Assembly: GCA_947627715.1 (NCBI GenBank) | Contig: CANQXK010000003.1 | Location: forward strand, 62,001 to 126,000 | Direction of reading: 5' to 3' | Source of the DNA: an uncultured Oscillospiraceae bacterium | Lineage (GTDB): Bacteria > Bacillota > Clostridia > Oscillospirales > Oscillospiraceae | DNA length: 64,000 nt | Shown here: positions 15,774 through 21,654 of the stretch, piece by piece | Layout: every line of letters begins with the position of its first letter | How positions within the stretch are numbered: position 1 is the first letter of the stretch | The notes under the pieces: generated by a model | Told to the model about the DNA's origin: nothing | Databases searched by the model: none | What the model saw: only the letters and a program-made list of their open reading frames with translations | Program-made: the position numbers and the translations under genes

Positions 15774-16454
15774 TCAGTCAGCTATTTCGTCTTCAGCCAT
15801 TCCATAACCGAAAACTGTGCCCAGCGGATATTCCATCCTCAAATCCAACTCAAAGCTTTTTAAGAGGAACAGAATATCATGACACCCGCCAATGCGTGAA
15901 AGAGAACTTTCGTTTAGTATATGTCCGTGTGCCATTATCCGTTTGTCTAAATCAGCTACTCTATTCTGCAAGAATTTGTAAAGGCACCATAAAACTGCAT
16001 CATGGTAAAAAGACGGCAAGGAATCAAGCACCGCCTGATACATGTGTATCATTTCATGTAAAATAACACTGTCATTTGTTTCATAACCCGGTGCGACTGT
16101 GAGCGTATACTTCGATGTCTCAAAGCGTCCCAAAACTCCGTCGTCCAGATCTGCGACACGAAAGATGAAATTGCCGGGTCCAACATACTCCAATTCCTCA
16201 GGCAAATCCACAAAATCATCTTGCCATTCATCGGTGTCGTTCATCTTACTTTGCACGGAAATAAACTCTTGCGTTTTGCTGCCGGGGTTAAAGCGCATAT
16301 CGGAAAAGAAATCCTCAAATTGATATACTCTGTCGATTAATTTTTGTTCTGCCGGAGTTGATAGTTGATACCGCCCAAATGCGCGGTCAACAAGAAGGTT
16401 TTTTGCGTCATATTTCTCATAATAGTCTGCCATCATTTGGGAGTACTCGTTCAT
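15774..16454 (-). CDS. HExxH metallopeptidase-like protein, partner of XRE regulator
   Basis: 226 residues. It has a zinc-protease motif HEMIHMYQ (about residues 131-138) preceded by YTLTVAPGYETNDSVIL and followed by a helical C-terminus. The motif and its placement resemble SprT-like or ImmA/IrrE-like small metallopeptidases. It overlaps by 4 bp an upstream XRE repressor gene on the same strand, the arrangement of ImmR-ImmA-type switches and of some toxin-antitoxin pairs. No signal peptide is seen, so it acts in the cytoplasm. It lies at the cargo position between the late block and the integrase and is clearly less GC-rich than its neighbours. Confidence 0.6.
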   Translation of the reverse strand: MNEYSQMMADYYEKYDAKNLLVDRAFGRYQLSTPAEQKLIDRVYQFEDFFSDMRFNPGSKTQEFISVQSKMNDTDEWQDDFVDLPEELEYVGPGNFIFRVADLDDGVLGRFETSKYTLTVAPGYETNDSVILHEMIHMYQAVLDSLPSFYHDAVLWCLYKFLQNRVADLDKRIMAHGHILNESSLSRIGGCHDILFLLKSFELDLRMEYPLGTVFGYGMAEDEIAD

Positions 16455-16669
16455 TTGTTTTCACCGCCTTCGTCAATATACTCCATAATATCCCCCGGCT
16501 GACAGTGGAGGTATTTGCAGAGACTTTCGATTGTCCGTGTATCAATGTGCCCGCCCTCTTGTATTTTGCGATAGGACGCTTGACCGATTACATTATCCTT
16601 CTTGATTGTATAGCTTGTAATACCACGTTCTTTGAAAATAGCAAGTAGTTTTCGATAACTGATAGACAT
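16451..16669 (-). CDS. XRE-family regulator paired with the metallopeptidase
   Basis: 72 residues of compact HTH_26-type XRE regulator (YRKLLAIFKERGITSYTIKKDNVIGQASYRKIQEGGHIDTRTIESLCKYLHCQPGDIMEYIDE). It starts behind GCAGGAGGTGTC. A TATAAT -10 on the minus strand (16699-16694) and inverted TCTCTA/TAGAGA motifs (16711-16726) upstream suggest autoregulation. It is coupled to the metallopeptidase, so it is either the repressor target of that protease or the antitoxin-like member of the pair. Confidence 0.75.
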   Translation of the reverse strand: MSISYRKLLAIFKERGITSYTIKKDNVIGQASYRKIQEGGHIDTRTIESLCKYLHCQPGDIMEYIDEGGENK

Positions 16670-16708
16670 TTGACACCTCCTGCAATACGTCTATTATATC
16701 AAAGCGCA

Positions 16709-16734
16709 ATCTCTAAAGATAGAGATAGATTGCA
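16709..16734. promoter_or_regulatory. Inverted repeat operator upstream of the XRE/peptidase pair
   Basis: TCTCTA-aaga-TAGAGA within a longer imperfect palindrome beginning CAATCT and ending ATTG, upstream of the minus-strand -10 at 16694-16699. Probably bound by the XRE protein. Confidence 0.45.
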
Positions 16735-16769
16735 CAAATCTACATCTCTAATTTTGGTGATATTAACGA

Positions 16770-16798
16770 TTGAATATCACTAATATTAGTGATATAAT
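16770..16798 (+). promoter_or_regulatory. Promoter with a 22-bp perfect palindromic operator
   Basis: TTGAAT (16770-16775) and TATAAT (16793-16798) are separated by exactly 17 bp. The spacer is filled by a 22-bp perfect palindrome with half-site ATATCACTAAT (16774-16795), so a dimeric repressor would block polymerase directly. It reads toward the short gene at 16885, the gene at 17090 and the integrase. Confidence 0.7.
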
Positions 16799-16884
16799 GA
16801 TACTGTCCTTTAAGGAGGGGGACAAAACAAGAACCCGCCCCACCCGCGGCAACAGGAAGGGCGGATTGGAAGGAGGTGAAGCCA

Positions 16885-16980
16885 ATGGATGACGGCTACA
16901 CCGATTACGGCTACCGGCTGAACGGCATCGAATACGCCACAGACACAGAGGCATTTGACGCCGAGGATGACGACCAGTAA
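16885..16980 (+). CDS. Very small acidic protein
   Basis: 31 residues, MDDGYTDYGYRLNGIEYATD then an acidic tail, behind a perfect AGGAGGTGA at the correct distance. Too short for any family call. The strong ribosome binding site, and the controlled promoter upstream, suggest it is translated. Confidence 0.45.
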   Translation: MDDGYTDYGYRLNGIEYATDTEAFDAEDDDQ

Positions 16981-17089
16981 CCAAGCCCAGCGCCGGGGAA
17001 CCGTGGGCAACTGCTCACAGGCCCCGGCAATCTGGAGGGTATAAACATTGTAGCATGGAACCCTCCAAAATTCAAGGAGGAATACAAAA

Positions 17090-17356
17090 ATGAAAGACGA
17101 CCCCAAAATTGAGGAAGATGTTATTGAGTTTGTTCAAATCCTCAAACAGATAGGGAGCACGGCAACAAGAGCTGGCAGGAACGGCGACCCCATTCCCGAT
17201 GGCATAACCGCTAAAGAGCAAGTGCAAGCATGGCTTGATACATACGGTGATGCACCAAATGAAACCGTGCAAAAGCTGATGGAGATAATAGAGAAAATGA
17301 CTTACGACGCATATGAGCAAGGCAGGCGGGAGGCGTTAAAGGATGGCAAGCATTAA
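17090..17356 (+). CDS. Hypothetical small acidic helical protein
   Basis: 88 residues (KIEEDVIEFVQILKQIGSTATRAGRNGDPIPDGITAKEQVQAWLDTYGDAPNETVQKLMEIIEKMTYDAYEQGRREALKDGKH) behind AAGGAGGAA. It overlaps the integrase start by 14 bp. No recognised domain. Its place just before the integrase is often taken by a recombination directionality or control gene. Confidence 0.55.
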   Translation: MKDDPKIEEDVIEFVQILKQIGSTATRAGRNGDPIPDGITAKEQVQAWLDTYGDAPNETVQKLMEIIEKMTYDAYEQGRREALKDGKH

Positions 17357-18590
17357 ACCCCGGAAAAATAAAGACGGATTGATTATCTCTTATGAAATCT
17401 CCGTTTTTAAGTGCAGGGACGCCAACGGCAAGCAAATCTTCTACCGCACCACATGGAAGCCGGAGGACGGCTGGAGCAAGCGGACGATAGAGGCGAGACT
17501 GGCGGCCTTTACCAGAGACTATGAGAGGGACTGTAGAGAGGGGAAAATCCTCACCAAAGACGAACAGGCCCAGCAAGCTAAAGCGGCAGCCGAGGCGGAG
17601 GCAAGGAAAATCACACTCCGCAAATACGCGCTGGAGACCTTCATGCCGAGGAAGTCCGCCACATTCGCGGAGACCACAAAGGACACATACACACGTTCAC
17701 TCAATAAGATTTTTGAATATCTGGGAGACCTTCGCATTGACGAGATACGGCCAGTGGACATTTCAAACTTCCTGTTGAAGCTCCAGACCACAGAGACGGC
17801 AAAGCTCAGCGTGGGGGACACAATCAAGGACACGGGAAAACCGTTGTCACATGGGACGATTCTCAAGCATTTCACCGTCCTGCATAGTCTTTTCCGTTCC
17901 GCTTACATGGATGACGTTATACCCTCAAATCCGATGGACAAGGTACAGAGGCCCCGGCCCCGCAAAGGTGACAAGCCCGCCGAGATAAAGGCGCTGGACG
18001 CATCAGAGGCCCGCAGACTTCTCAAATGTATTGAGGCGGAGCCGCTTCAATGGCAAGTGATAATCCGGCTGATGCTGGACACGGGTTGTCGGCGGGGCGA
18101 AATATGCGGCCTTCGCTGGCGTTCCGTGGACTTCACCAACAACACCATCAAGATTGAAAACAATCTGGAATACACCCCCGGCAAGGGCGTCTACAACACC
18201 ACTCCCAAGAGCGGACAATATCGGACGATTGACGTTGACCCTGACATTATACGTCTGCTTCGTAAGCTCAGAGGCAAGCAGAGGACAATCACGTTAGAGG
18301 GCTACTGTTTCACTCAGCGCAACGGTCAGCCAATTCACCCGCAGACCCCCACCCAGCACCTTCACGAGTTTGGCAAGCGCCACGGCTTTGAAAACCTCCA
18401 CCCGCATATGCTTCGCCACACAATGGCAAGCGTGTCAATCGTAAGCGGAGCCGATGTCGCAAGTGTCTCCGCAAAGCTGGGACACGCAGAGGTCTCCACA
18501 ACACTTGACTTCTACACACACGCCAATCAAGAGAGCGTGAAGCAAGCAAACGAGATTTACCGGCAAGCCCTCAAGCAAAAGGAAGCGTGA
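17343..18590 (+). CDS. int: Tyrosine site-specific integrase
   Basis: 415 residues, full length for phage/ICE integrases. It has an N-terminal arm-binding domain (about 1-60), a SAM-like core-binding domain (about 95-190: FAETTKDTYTRSLNKIFEYLGDLRIDEIRPVDISNFLLKL), and a catalytic domain with R in LDTGCRRGEICGLRW, H-x-x-R in HPHMLRHTMAS, H in LGHAEVSTT and Tyr in LDFYTHAN. It ends about 295 bp from the right att site in tRNA-Thr, the normal position for the enzyme that integrated this element. Confidence 0.95.
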   Translation: MASIKPRKNKDGLIISYEISVFKCRDANGKQIFYRTTWKPEDGWSKRTIEARLAAFTRDYERDCREGKILTKDEQAQQAKAAAEAEARKITLRKYALETFMPRKSATFAETTKDTYTRSLNKIFEYLGDLRIDEIRPVDISNFLLKLQTTETAKLSVGDTIKDTGKPLSHGTILKHFTVLHSLFRSAYMDDVIPSNPMDKVQRPRPRKGDKPAEIKALDASEARRLLKCIEAEPLQWQVIIRLMLDTGCRRGEICGLRWRSVDFTNNTIKIENNLEYTPGKGVYNTTPKSGQYRTIDVDPDIIRLLRKLRGKQRTITLEGYCFTQRNGQPIHPQTPTQHLHEFGKRHGFENLHPHMLRHTMASVSIVSGADVASVSAKLGHAEVSTTLDFYTHANQESVKQANEIYRQALKQKEA

Positions 18591-18753
18591 CAACATCAAA
18601 GCGGTTGAGGATAACACCTTGACCGCTTTTTTGTGCGTCTGAGAGGCGGAGAAGCCCAGCCCGGAACGGATGACCTTTACACGAAAAAGAAGTTTTTAGA
18701 CGATAACGGCGGCCTCTATGTTGACGGCTGAGACAGCCCCTCAAATGCGGTCA

Positions 18754-18774
18754 GTTAGGTTTTTGTTAGGTTTT
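18754..18774 (+). repeat. Tandem GTTAGGTT motifs, candidate right arm-type sites
   Basis: GTTAGGTTTTTGTTAGGTTTT, matching the pair at 9966-9987 with one substitution and in the same orientation, about 110 bp from the right att repeat. Confidence 0.5.
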
Positions 18775-18847
18775 CGCCGTTTTCGGCCTTTTCAAGCTGG
18801 AAACAGCGTACCGGCATATTGGCTCAAAAAGTTATGGATTATAAGCA

Positions 18848-18882
18848 AAAAGCACCTGAAACGCAATGTTTCAAGTGCTTTT
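18848..18882 (-). terminator. Terminator downstream of tRNA-Thr, supplied by the element
   Basis: An AAAAGCAC-(C)-TGAAAC / GTTTCA-AGTGCTTTT stem-loop, directly beyond the tRNA 3' end on the minus strand and followed by TTTTTGCTT. It lies inside the element, so the element replaces the host terminator that is now at 9731-9766. Confidence 0.7.
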
Positions 18883-18884
18883 CG

Positions 18885-18961
<77 letters not shown>

Positions 18962-18964
18962 GGG

Positions 18965-19041
<77 letters not shown>

Positions 19042-19120
19042 GTGTACGTTGTTCCTTAACGGCGCTCGATTATTTTATCCCATTCGACTGCCTTTGTCAA
19101 TAGAAATTTTTAAAAAATTC

Positions 19121-19136
19121 CCCCATTTTTATCATG
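19121..19136. repeat. Left end of inovirus prophage (16-bp att core)
   Basis: CCCCATTTTTATCATG is repeated exactly at 26982-26997. The chromosomal side (19120 leftward) read on the minus strand continues in frame as MIKMG-EFFKNFY-stop (stop at 19099-19097), the likely original C-terminus of the pseudouridine synthase now interrupted at 26982. Confidence 0.75.
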
Positions 19137-19160
19137 GGCAGATTCTAAAATGAATTTAGG

Positions 19161-19184
19161 ACAGGCGGGGACTGATCCGCCTGT
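19161..19184. repeat. Stem-loop at the left end of the prophage
   Basis: ACAGGCGG/CCGCCTGT inverted repeat with an 8-base loop, followed by TACTTTTATATTAG. Could end transcription across the circular phage junction or be a regulatory site before 19226. Confidence 0.45.
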
Positions 19185-19225
19185 TACTTTTATATTAGGG
19201 CAGTGCCCTGGGAAGGAGTCCGAAA

Positions 19226-19513
19226 ATGGACAAGAAAGAGATCGTCATTGACACAAGCTTTGGAGGCTACACCTTCGTAGGCGCCCAGTACGGGAAATTT
19301 ACGCCGCAGGGCGAGAGTCACGAGAGGGACTACTGCAATATGTTCGTTATCTCTCAGTTCGGCACTGGCGGCAACAACAGCACTGTCGGCCTCAAGGCCG
19401 AGAAGCTCCGCTGCCTTTCTCCTGACGTCTGGAATGGCCTGACGCCCGGCGACAAGATCATCATCAGCTTCGAGCGTTTTGGTCGCGTACAGGCGGTGAA
19501 TCTTGTTGAGTAA
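19226..19513 (+). CDS. Candidate inovirus ssDNA-binding protein (gV-like)
   Basis: 95 residues, almost entirely predicted beta strand with basic and aromatic residues (DTSFGGYTFVGAQYGKFTPQGESHERDYCNMFVISQF ... LTPGDKIIISFERFGRVQAVNLVE). Small OB-fold proteins that coat the phage ssDNA are encoded next to the Rep gene in inoviruses. The size, composition and position fit, but there is no diagnostic motif. It starts behind GGAAGGAG as the first gene of the phage operon. Confidence 0.5.
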   Translation: MDKKEIVIDTSFGGYTFVGAQYGKFTPQGESHERDYCNMFVISQFGTGGNNSTVGLKAEKLRCLSPDVWNGLTPGDKIIISFERFGRVQAVNLVE

Positions 19514-19514
19514 G

Positions 19515-19649
19515 ATGCCCGCCCCTCTTGACTATAAAAAGCTCTGTCTTCATTACCCGAAGAAGTGCAGACTGTATTTGGACAGAAGATGGTGCTGGAA
19601 GTACAACCACGGCGACGCGGCCAGGGGCAGACCTAAAGCCAACTCCTGA
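19515..19649 (+). CDS. Small basic protein
   Basis: 44 residues rich in Lys, Arg, Tyr and Trp (MPAPLDYKKLCLHYPKKCRL then YLDRRWCWKYNHGDAARGRPKANS). The ATG comes 1 base after the stop of the previous gene. It could bind DNA or be a translation artefact; it has no strong ribosome binding site of its own, which suits translational coupling. Confidence 0.4.
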   Translation: MPAPLDYKKLCLHYPKKCRLYLDRRWCWKYNHGDAARGRPKANS

Positions 19650-19675
19650 GTCATTATCCTCTTTACTCCTTTTCA

Positions 19676-19729
19676 TCCCCCGGGGTCGCTCCCCGGGGGA
19701 GACCCCCCCACACTGACAGGGGGTCTCTA
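19676..19729 (+). repeat. Two adjacent GC-rich stem-loops before the rep gene
   Basis: CCCCCGGGG-tcgc-TCCCCGGGGG is followed directly by GAGACCCCC-ccacactgaca-GGGGGTCTC. Hairpins next to the Rep gene of a rolling-circle phage are candidates for the replication origin or a strong attenuator. The GGGGGTC unit recurs once more just before the rep start (about 19745), close to where the ribosome binding site would be. Confidence 0.6.
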
Positions 19730-19757
19730 TCTACAATCATTACAGGGGGTCACGAAA

Positions 19758-20822
19758 ATGGTCAGCAGCATTGACGAAAACGTCATTTTATTCGACTGGC
19801 TATCCTTCACCAGCAAGACGCACTCTCCCGAAGAGCTTATCTCCGCGATGGGCCTTTCTCAATGTCCTTTTGCCGAGCTGGACACCGGCGTAAACGGGTA
19901 TAAGTCCCGGCTCTACTTCGACCATATCTCCGTCTGTTACGATGGAGGCAATGAAAAGAACGGCGGCATGGGCGTCAACGTCTTCATGTCCGGCCAGGGC
20001 TGCCGTGTCTTTGAATCCATGTCCACCCTCAAGGATCCCTGGATGGACCTTTTCGGCTTCATCTTCTCCAATAACCTGAACATCTGTCGCCTGGACGTGG
20101 CCTACGACGATCACTCCGGCGTTTTAGATATAAAGCGCGTATGCGCGGACACCTTCAACCGCCTCTACATAAGCCCCTTCCGCACGGATTCCGTGACGGC
20201 CTCGCACAACAAGGACGGCATTGAATCCCTCTCGGCGACGATCGGCTCCATGAAGGGCAAGATCCTTATTCGCATCTACGACAAGGCCGCCGAGCGCGGA
20301 TATACCGATGGCCGGCACTGGGTGCGTGTGGAGACGCAAGCCCGTGACGAGCGCGCCACCGCTTTTGCCGAAGCGATTTTTAAAAGCGATATGCCCATTG
20401 GCGAGGTCTATTCCGGCGTCCTGCTGAACTATCTCCGCTTCATCGTCCCGGACGAAACGGACACCAACCGCAGCCGGTGGACCACTGCGGACTATTGGTA
20501 TGAGTTTCTGGGCGACGTCAGCCGCATTAAGCTGTTCTCCGCTCCCGGCACGGAGTACAACGCCGAAGCCTGCTTCAACTACGTATTTGGTTCAGCCGGC
20601 AACGCCATTGACGCCGCGCTGCAAATGCTGGGACCTGTAGAATTTATGCGTATGCTCCGAGATCGTCCCTGCGCTCCGAATCCCAAGTATCTGCGTATCG
20701 TGGAGGAGCACAAGGCGGAGGAGTGCCTGAGAAAGCTGAACGCACTTTGCGCTAAGTTCCCCGGTTTAATAGAGATTGTAACACACGACCAGGACGCTGC
20801 AGCTGTTGATCAACATCTCTGA
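19758..20822 (+). CDS. Phage replication initiator (Rep_trans / gII-like)
   Basis: 354 residues. It matches the replication initiation factor family (Rep_trans, PF02486) of inoviruses and small plasmids: an N-terminal FDWLSFT (about residues 11-17), LDVAYDDH (HUH-independent catalytic-core strand with D residues, about 114-121), GSMKGKILIRIYDKAAERGY (about 172-191) and WVRVETQARDERA with the conserved R-x-E. These proteins nick the plus-strand origin and start rolling-circle replication. The catalytic tyrosine cannot be chosen with certainty. The first of the repeated GTAACACA hairpins overlaps the 3' end. Confidence 0.85.
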   Translation: MVSSIDENVILFDWLSFTSKTHSPEELISAMGLSQCPFAELDTGVNGYKSRLYFDHISVCYDGGNEKNGGMGVNVFMSGQGCRVFESMSTLKDPWMDLFGFIFSNNLNICRLDVAYDDHSGVLDIKRVCADTFNRLYISPFRTDSVTASHNKDGIESLSATIGSMKGKILIRIYDKAAERGYTDGRHWVRVETQARDERATAFAEAIFKSDMPIGEVYSGVLLNYLRFIVPDETDTNRSRWTTADYWYEFLGDVSRIKLFSAPGTEYNAEACFNYVFGSAGNAIDAALQMLGPVEFMRMLRDRPCAPNPKYLRIVEEHKAEECLRKLNALCAKFPGLIEIVTHDQDAAAVDQHL

Positions 20823-20842
20823 CGTCTCTGATTGTGTTACAA
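20776..20842. repeat. GTAACACA-family inverted repeat 1
   Basis: TTGTAACACA (20776-20785) and TGTGTTACAA (20833-20842) form a perfect 10-bp inverted repeat around the rep stop codon. The same arms recur at 25140-25191, 26247-26309 and 26824-26874 in this prophage. Confidence 0.75.
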
Positions 20843-20865
20843 AATATATTTATGGAGGTATAGCT

Positions 20866-21024
20866 ATGGACGCGATCTTTGGGCAGTTGGACGGTATCGT
20901 TGAGGTCGTAGGTAAGGTCTGGGATGTCATCAGCACAAATCCCCTGCTCCAGACCTTTGTCGGTGTCAACCTGCTTGGTATTGGCATCGGCATCTTTTCC
21001 GCCATCAAGAATGCCGCCAGGTGA
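20866..21024 (+). CDS. Candidate major coat protein (pVIII-like)
   Basis: 52 residues with the layout of a mature inovirus major coat protein: an acidic amphipathic N-terminal helix (MDAIFGQLDGIVEVVGKVWD, 1-20), a hydrophobic membrane segment (about 28-46, FVGVNLLGIGIGIFSAI) and a basic C-terminus (KNAAR). It has no cleavable signal peptide. A strong GGAGGT lies at 20854-20859. It is followed by a hairpin, as gene VIII is in filamentous phages. Assignment is by architecture and position. Confidence 0.6.
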   Translation: MDAIFGQLDGIVEVVGKVWDVISTNPLLQTFVGVNLLGIGIGIFSAIKNAAR

Positions 21025-21028
21025 GCAA

Positions 21029-21053
21029 AAGGGGCACGGCTTCCCGTGCCCCT
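21029..21053 (+). terminator. Stem-loop after the coat gene
   Basis: AGGGGCACGG-ctt-CCCGTGCCCCT, a 10-11 bp GC stem without a T-run. It could lower downstream transcription or protect the coat mRNA 3' end, giving high coat-protein yield. Confidence 0.55.
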
Positions 21054-21073
21054 ATCCCTCAAAGGAGGTAACT

Positions 21074-21232
21074 ATGACCGCTGCAGTTTTTTTGAATAGT
21101 TGTATAGACCTTTTCTCCGCCGCTCTCAGCGCCGTGCTGGGTGAGCCGGTGCTGAGCTTCTTTGCCGCTGTCGCTCTGTTCCTCTGCGCTTTTGCCGTGT
21201 TCGGCTGGCTGGTGCAGGGGTGCAGAAAGTGA
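21074..21232 (+). CDS. Second small coat-like membrane protein
   Basis: 52 residues behind a perfect AAAGGAGGT. It has an N-terminal amphipathic part (MTAAVFLNSCIDLFSAALSA), a hydrophobic segment (LSFFAAVALFLCAFAVFGWLV, about 27-47) and a basic end (QGCRK). It is nearly the same length as the preceding gene and has a similar plan, so it may be the true major coat, a minor coat (pVII/pIX-like) or an assembly factor. Confidence 0.55.
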   Translation: MTAAVFLNSCIDLFSAALSAVLGEPVLSFFAAVALFLCAFAVFGWLVQGCRK

Positions 21233-21253
21233 TAGCCTTTGGAGGTGTTTTCA

Positions 21254-21451
21254 ATGAAAGATGGTTGTTTTGTTTCATTTCAGTGTGTTAATGGGCATTG
21301 TCCCAACATTCCAACTGAGTTTGACGAGCGTGAATATGATAATGGGTTTAATTGCTCTGACTGCTTTTTTAATATCGGTAATTGCTCTGACTGTATTTTC
21401 GAGGGTTCTGATTTTTGCCCTGTGTTTAATAAGTCAGGGTGCAGAAGGTGA
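21254..21451 (+). CDS. Small cysteine-rich protein
   Basis: 65 residues from ATG 21254 behind GGAGGTG, with eight or more cysteines, mostly in CxxC-like pairs (CVNGHCP, CSDCFF, CSDCIF, CPVF, GC). It has no signal peptide, suggesting metal binding in the cytoplasm. The gene is distinctly AT-richer than those upstream and starts the AT-rich section of the prophage. The function is unknown. Confidence 0.5.
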   Translation: MKDGCFVSFQCVNGHCPNIPTEFDEREYDNGFNCSDCFFNIGNCSDCIFEGSDFCPVFNKSGCRR

Positions 21452-21628
21452 TCACCTGTTTTCCCGTTCTTCTATCCTGTCTATGATTTTCTGCGCGAAT
21501 CTGCGGATGAAGCTGATCTTCAGCAGGAGATAGAAGATTCCCATGTAGACGATTGTTATGACTGTTACTGCGAGGATTCCAGTAACTAAAAATATTAGCA
21601 TGTAAATAATTGTTGTTAAGAAATCCAT
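21452..21628 (-). CDS. Small membrane protein encoded on the opposite strand of the prophage
   Basis: 58 residues starting ATG at 21628 behind GGAGG (21640-21636 on the minus strand). MDFLTTIIYMLIFLVTGILA starts a long hydrophobic segment (about 2-38), and a basic amphipathic tail follows (KISFIRRFAQKIIDRIEERENR). Its stop codon lies back-to-back with the stop of the convergent cysteine-rich gene (TGATCA at 21449-21454). It fills an otherwise empty 200-bp gap. A host-interaction or superinfection-exclusion role is possible but speculative. Confidence 0.55.
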   Translation of the reverse strand: MDFLTTIIYMLIFLVTGILAVTVITIVYMGIFYLLLKISFIRRFAQKIIDRIEERENR

Positions 21629-21654
21629 TTTGATTCCTCCATTGAGGTGATTTT

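Noticed and set aside
19097..19136. dif-like XerCD site as the inovirus attachment site
   Set aside because: The 16-bp core and its flanks lack the paired 11-bp arms of a dif sequence, and it lies in the end of a coding gene.
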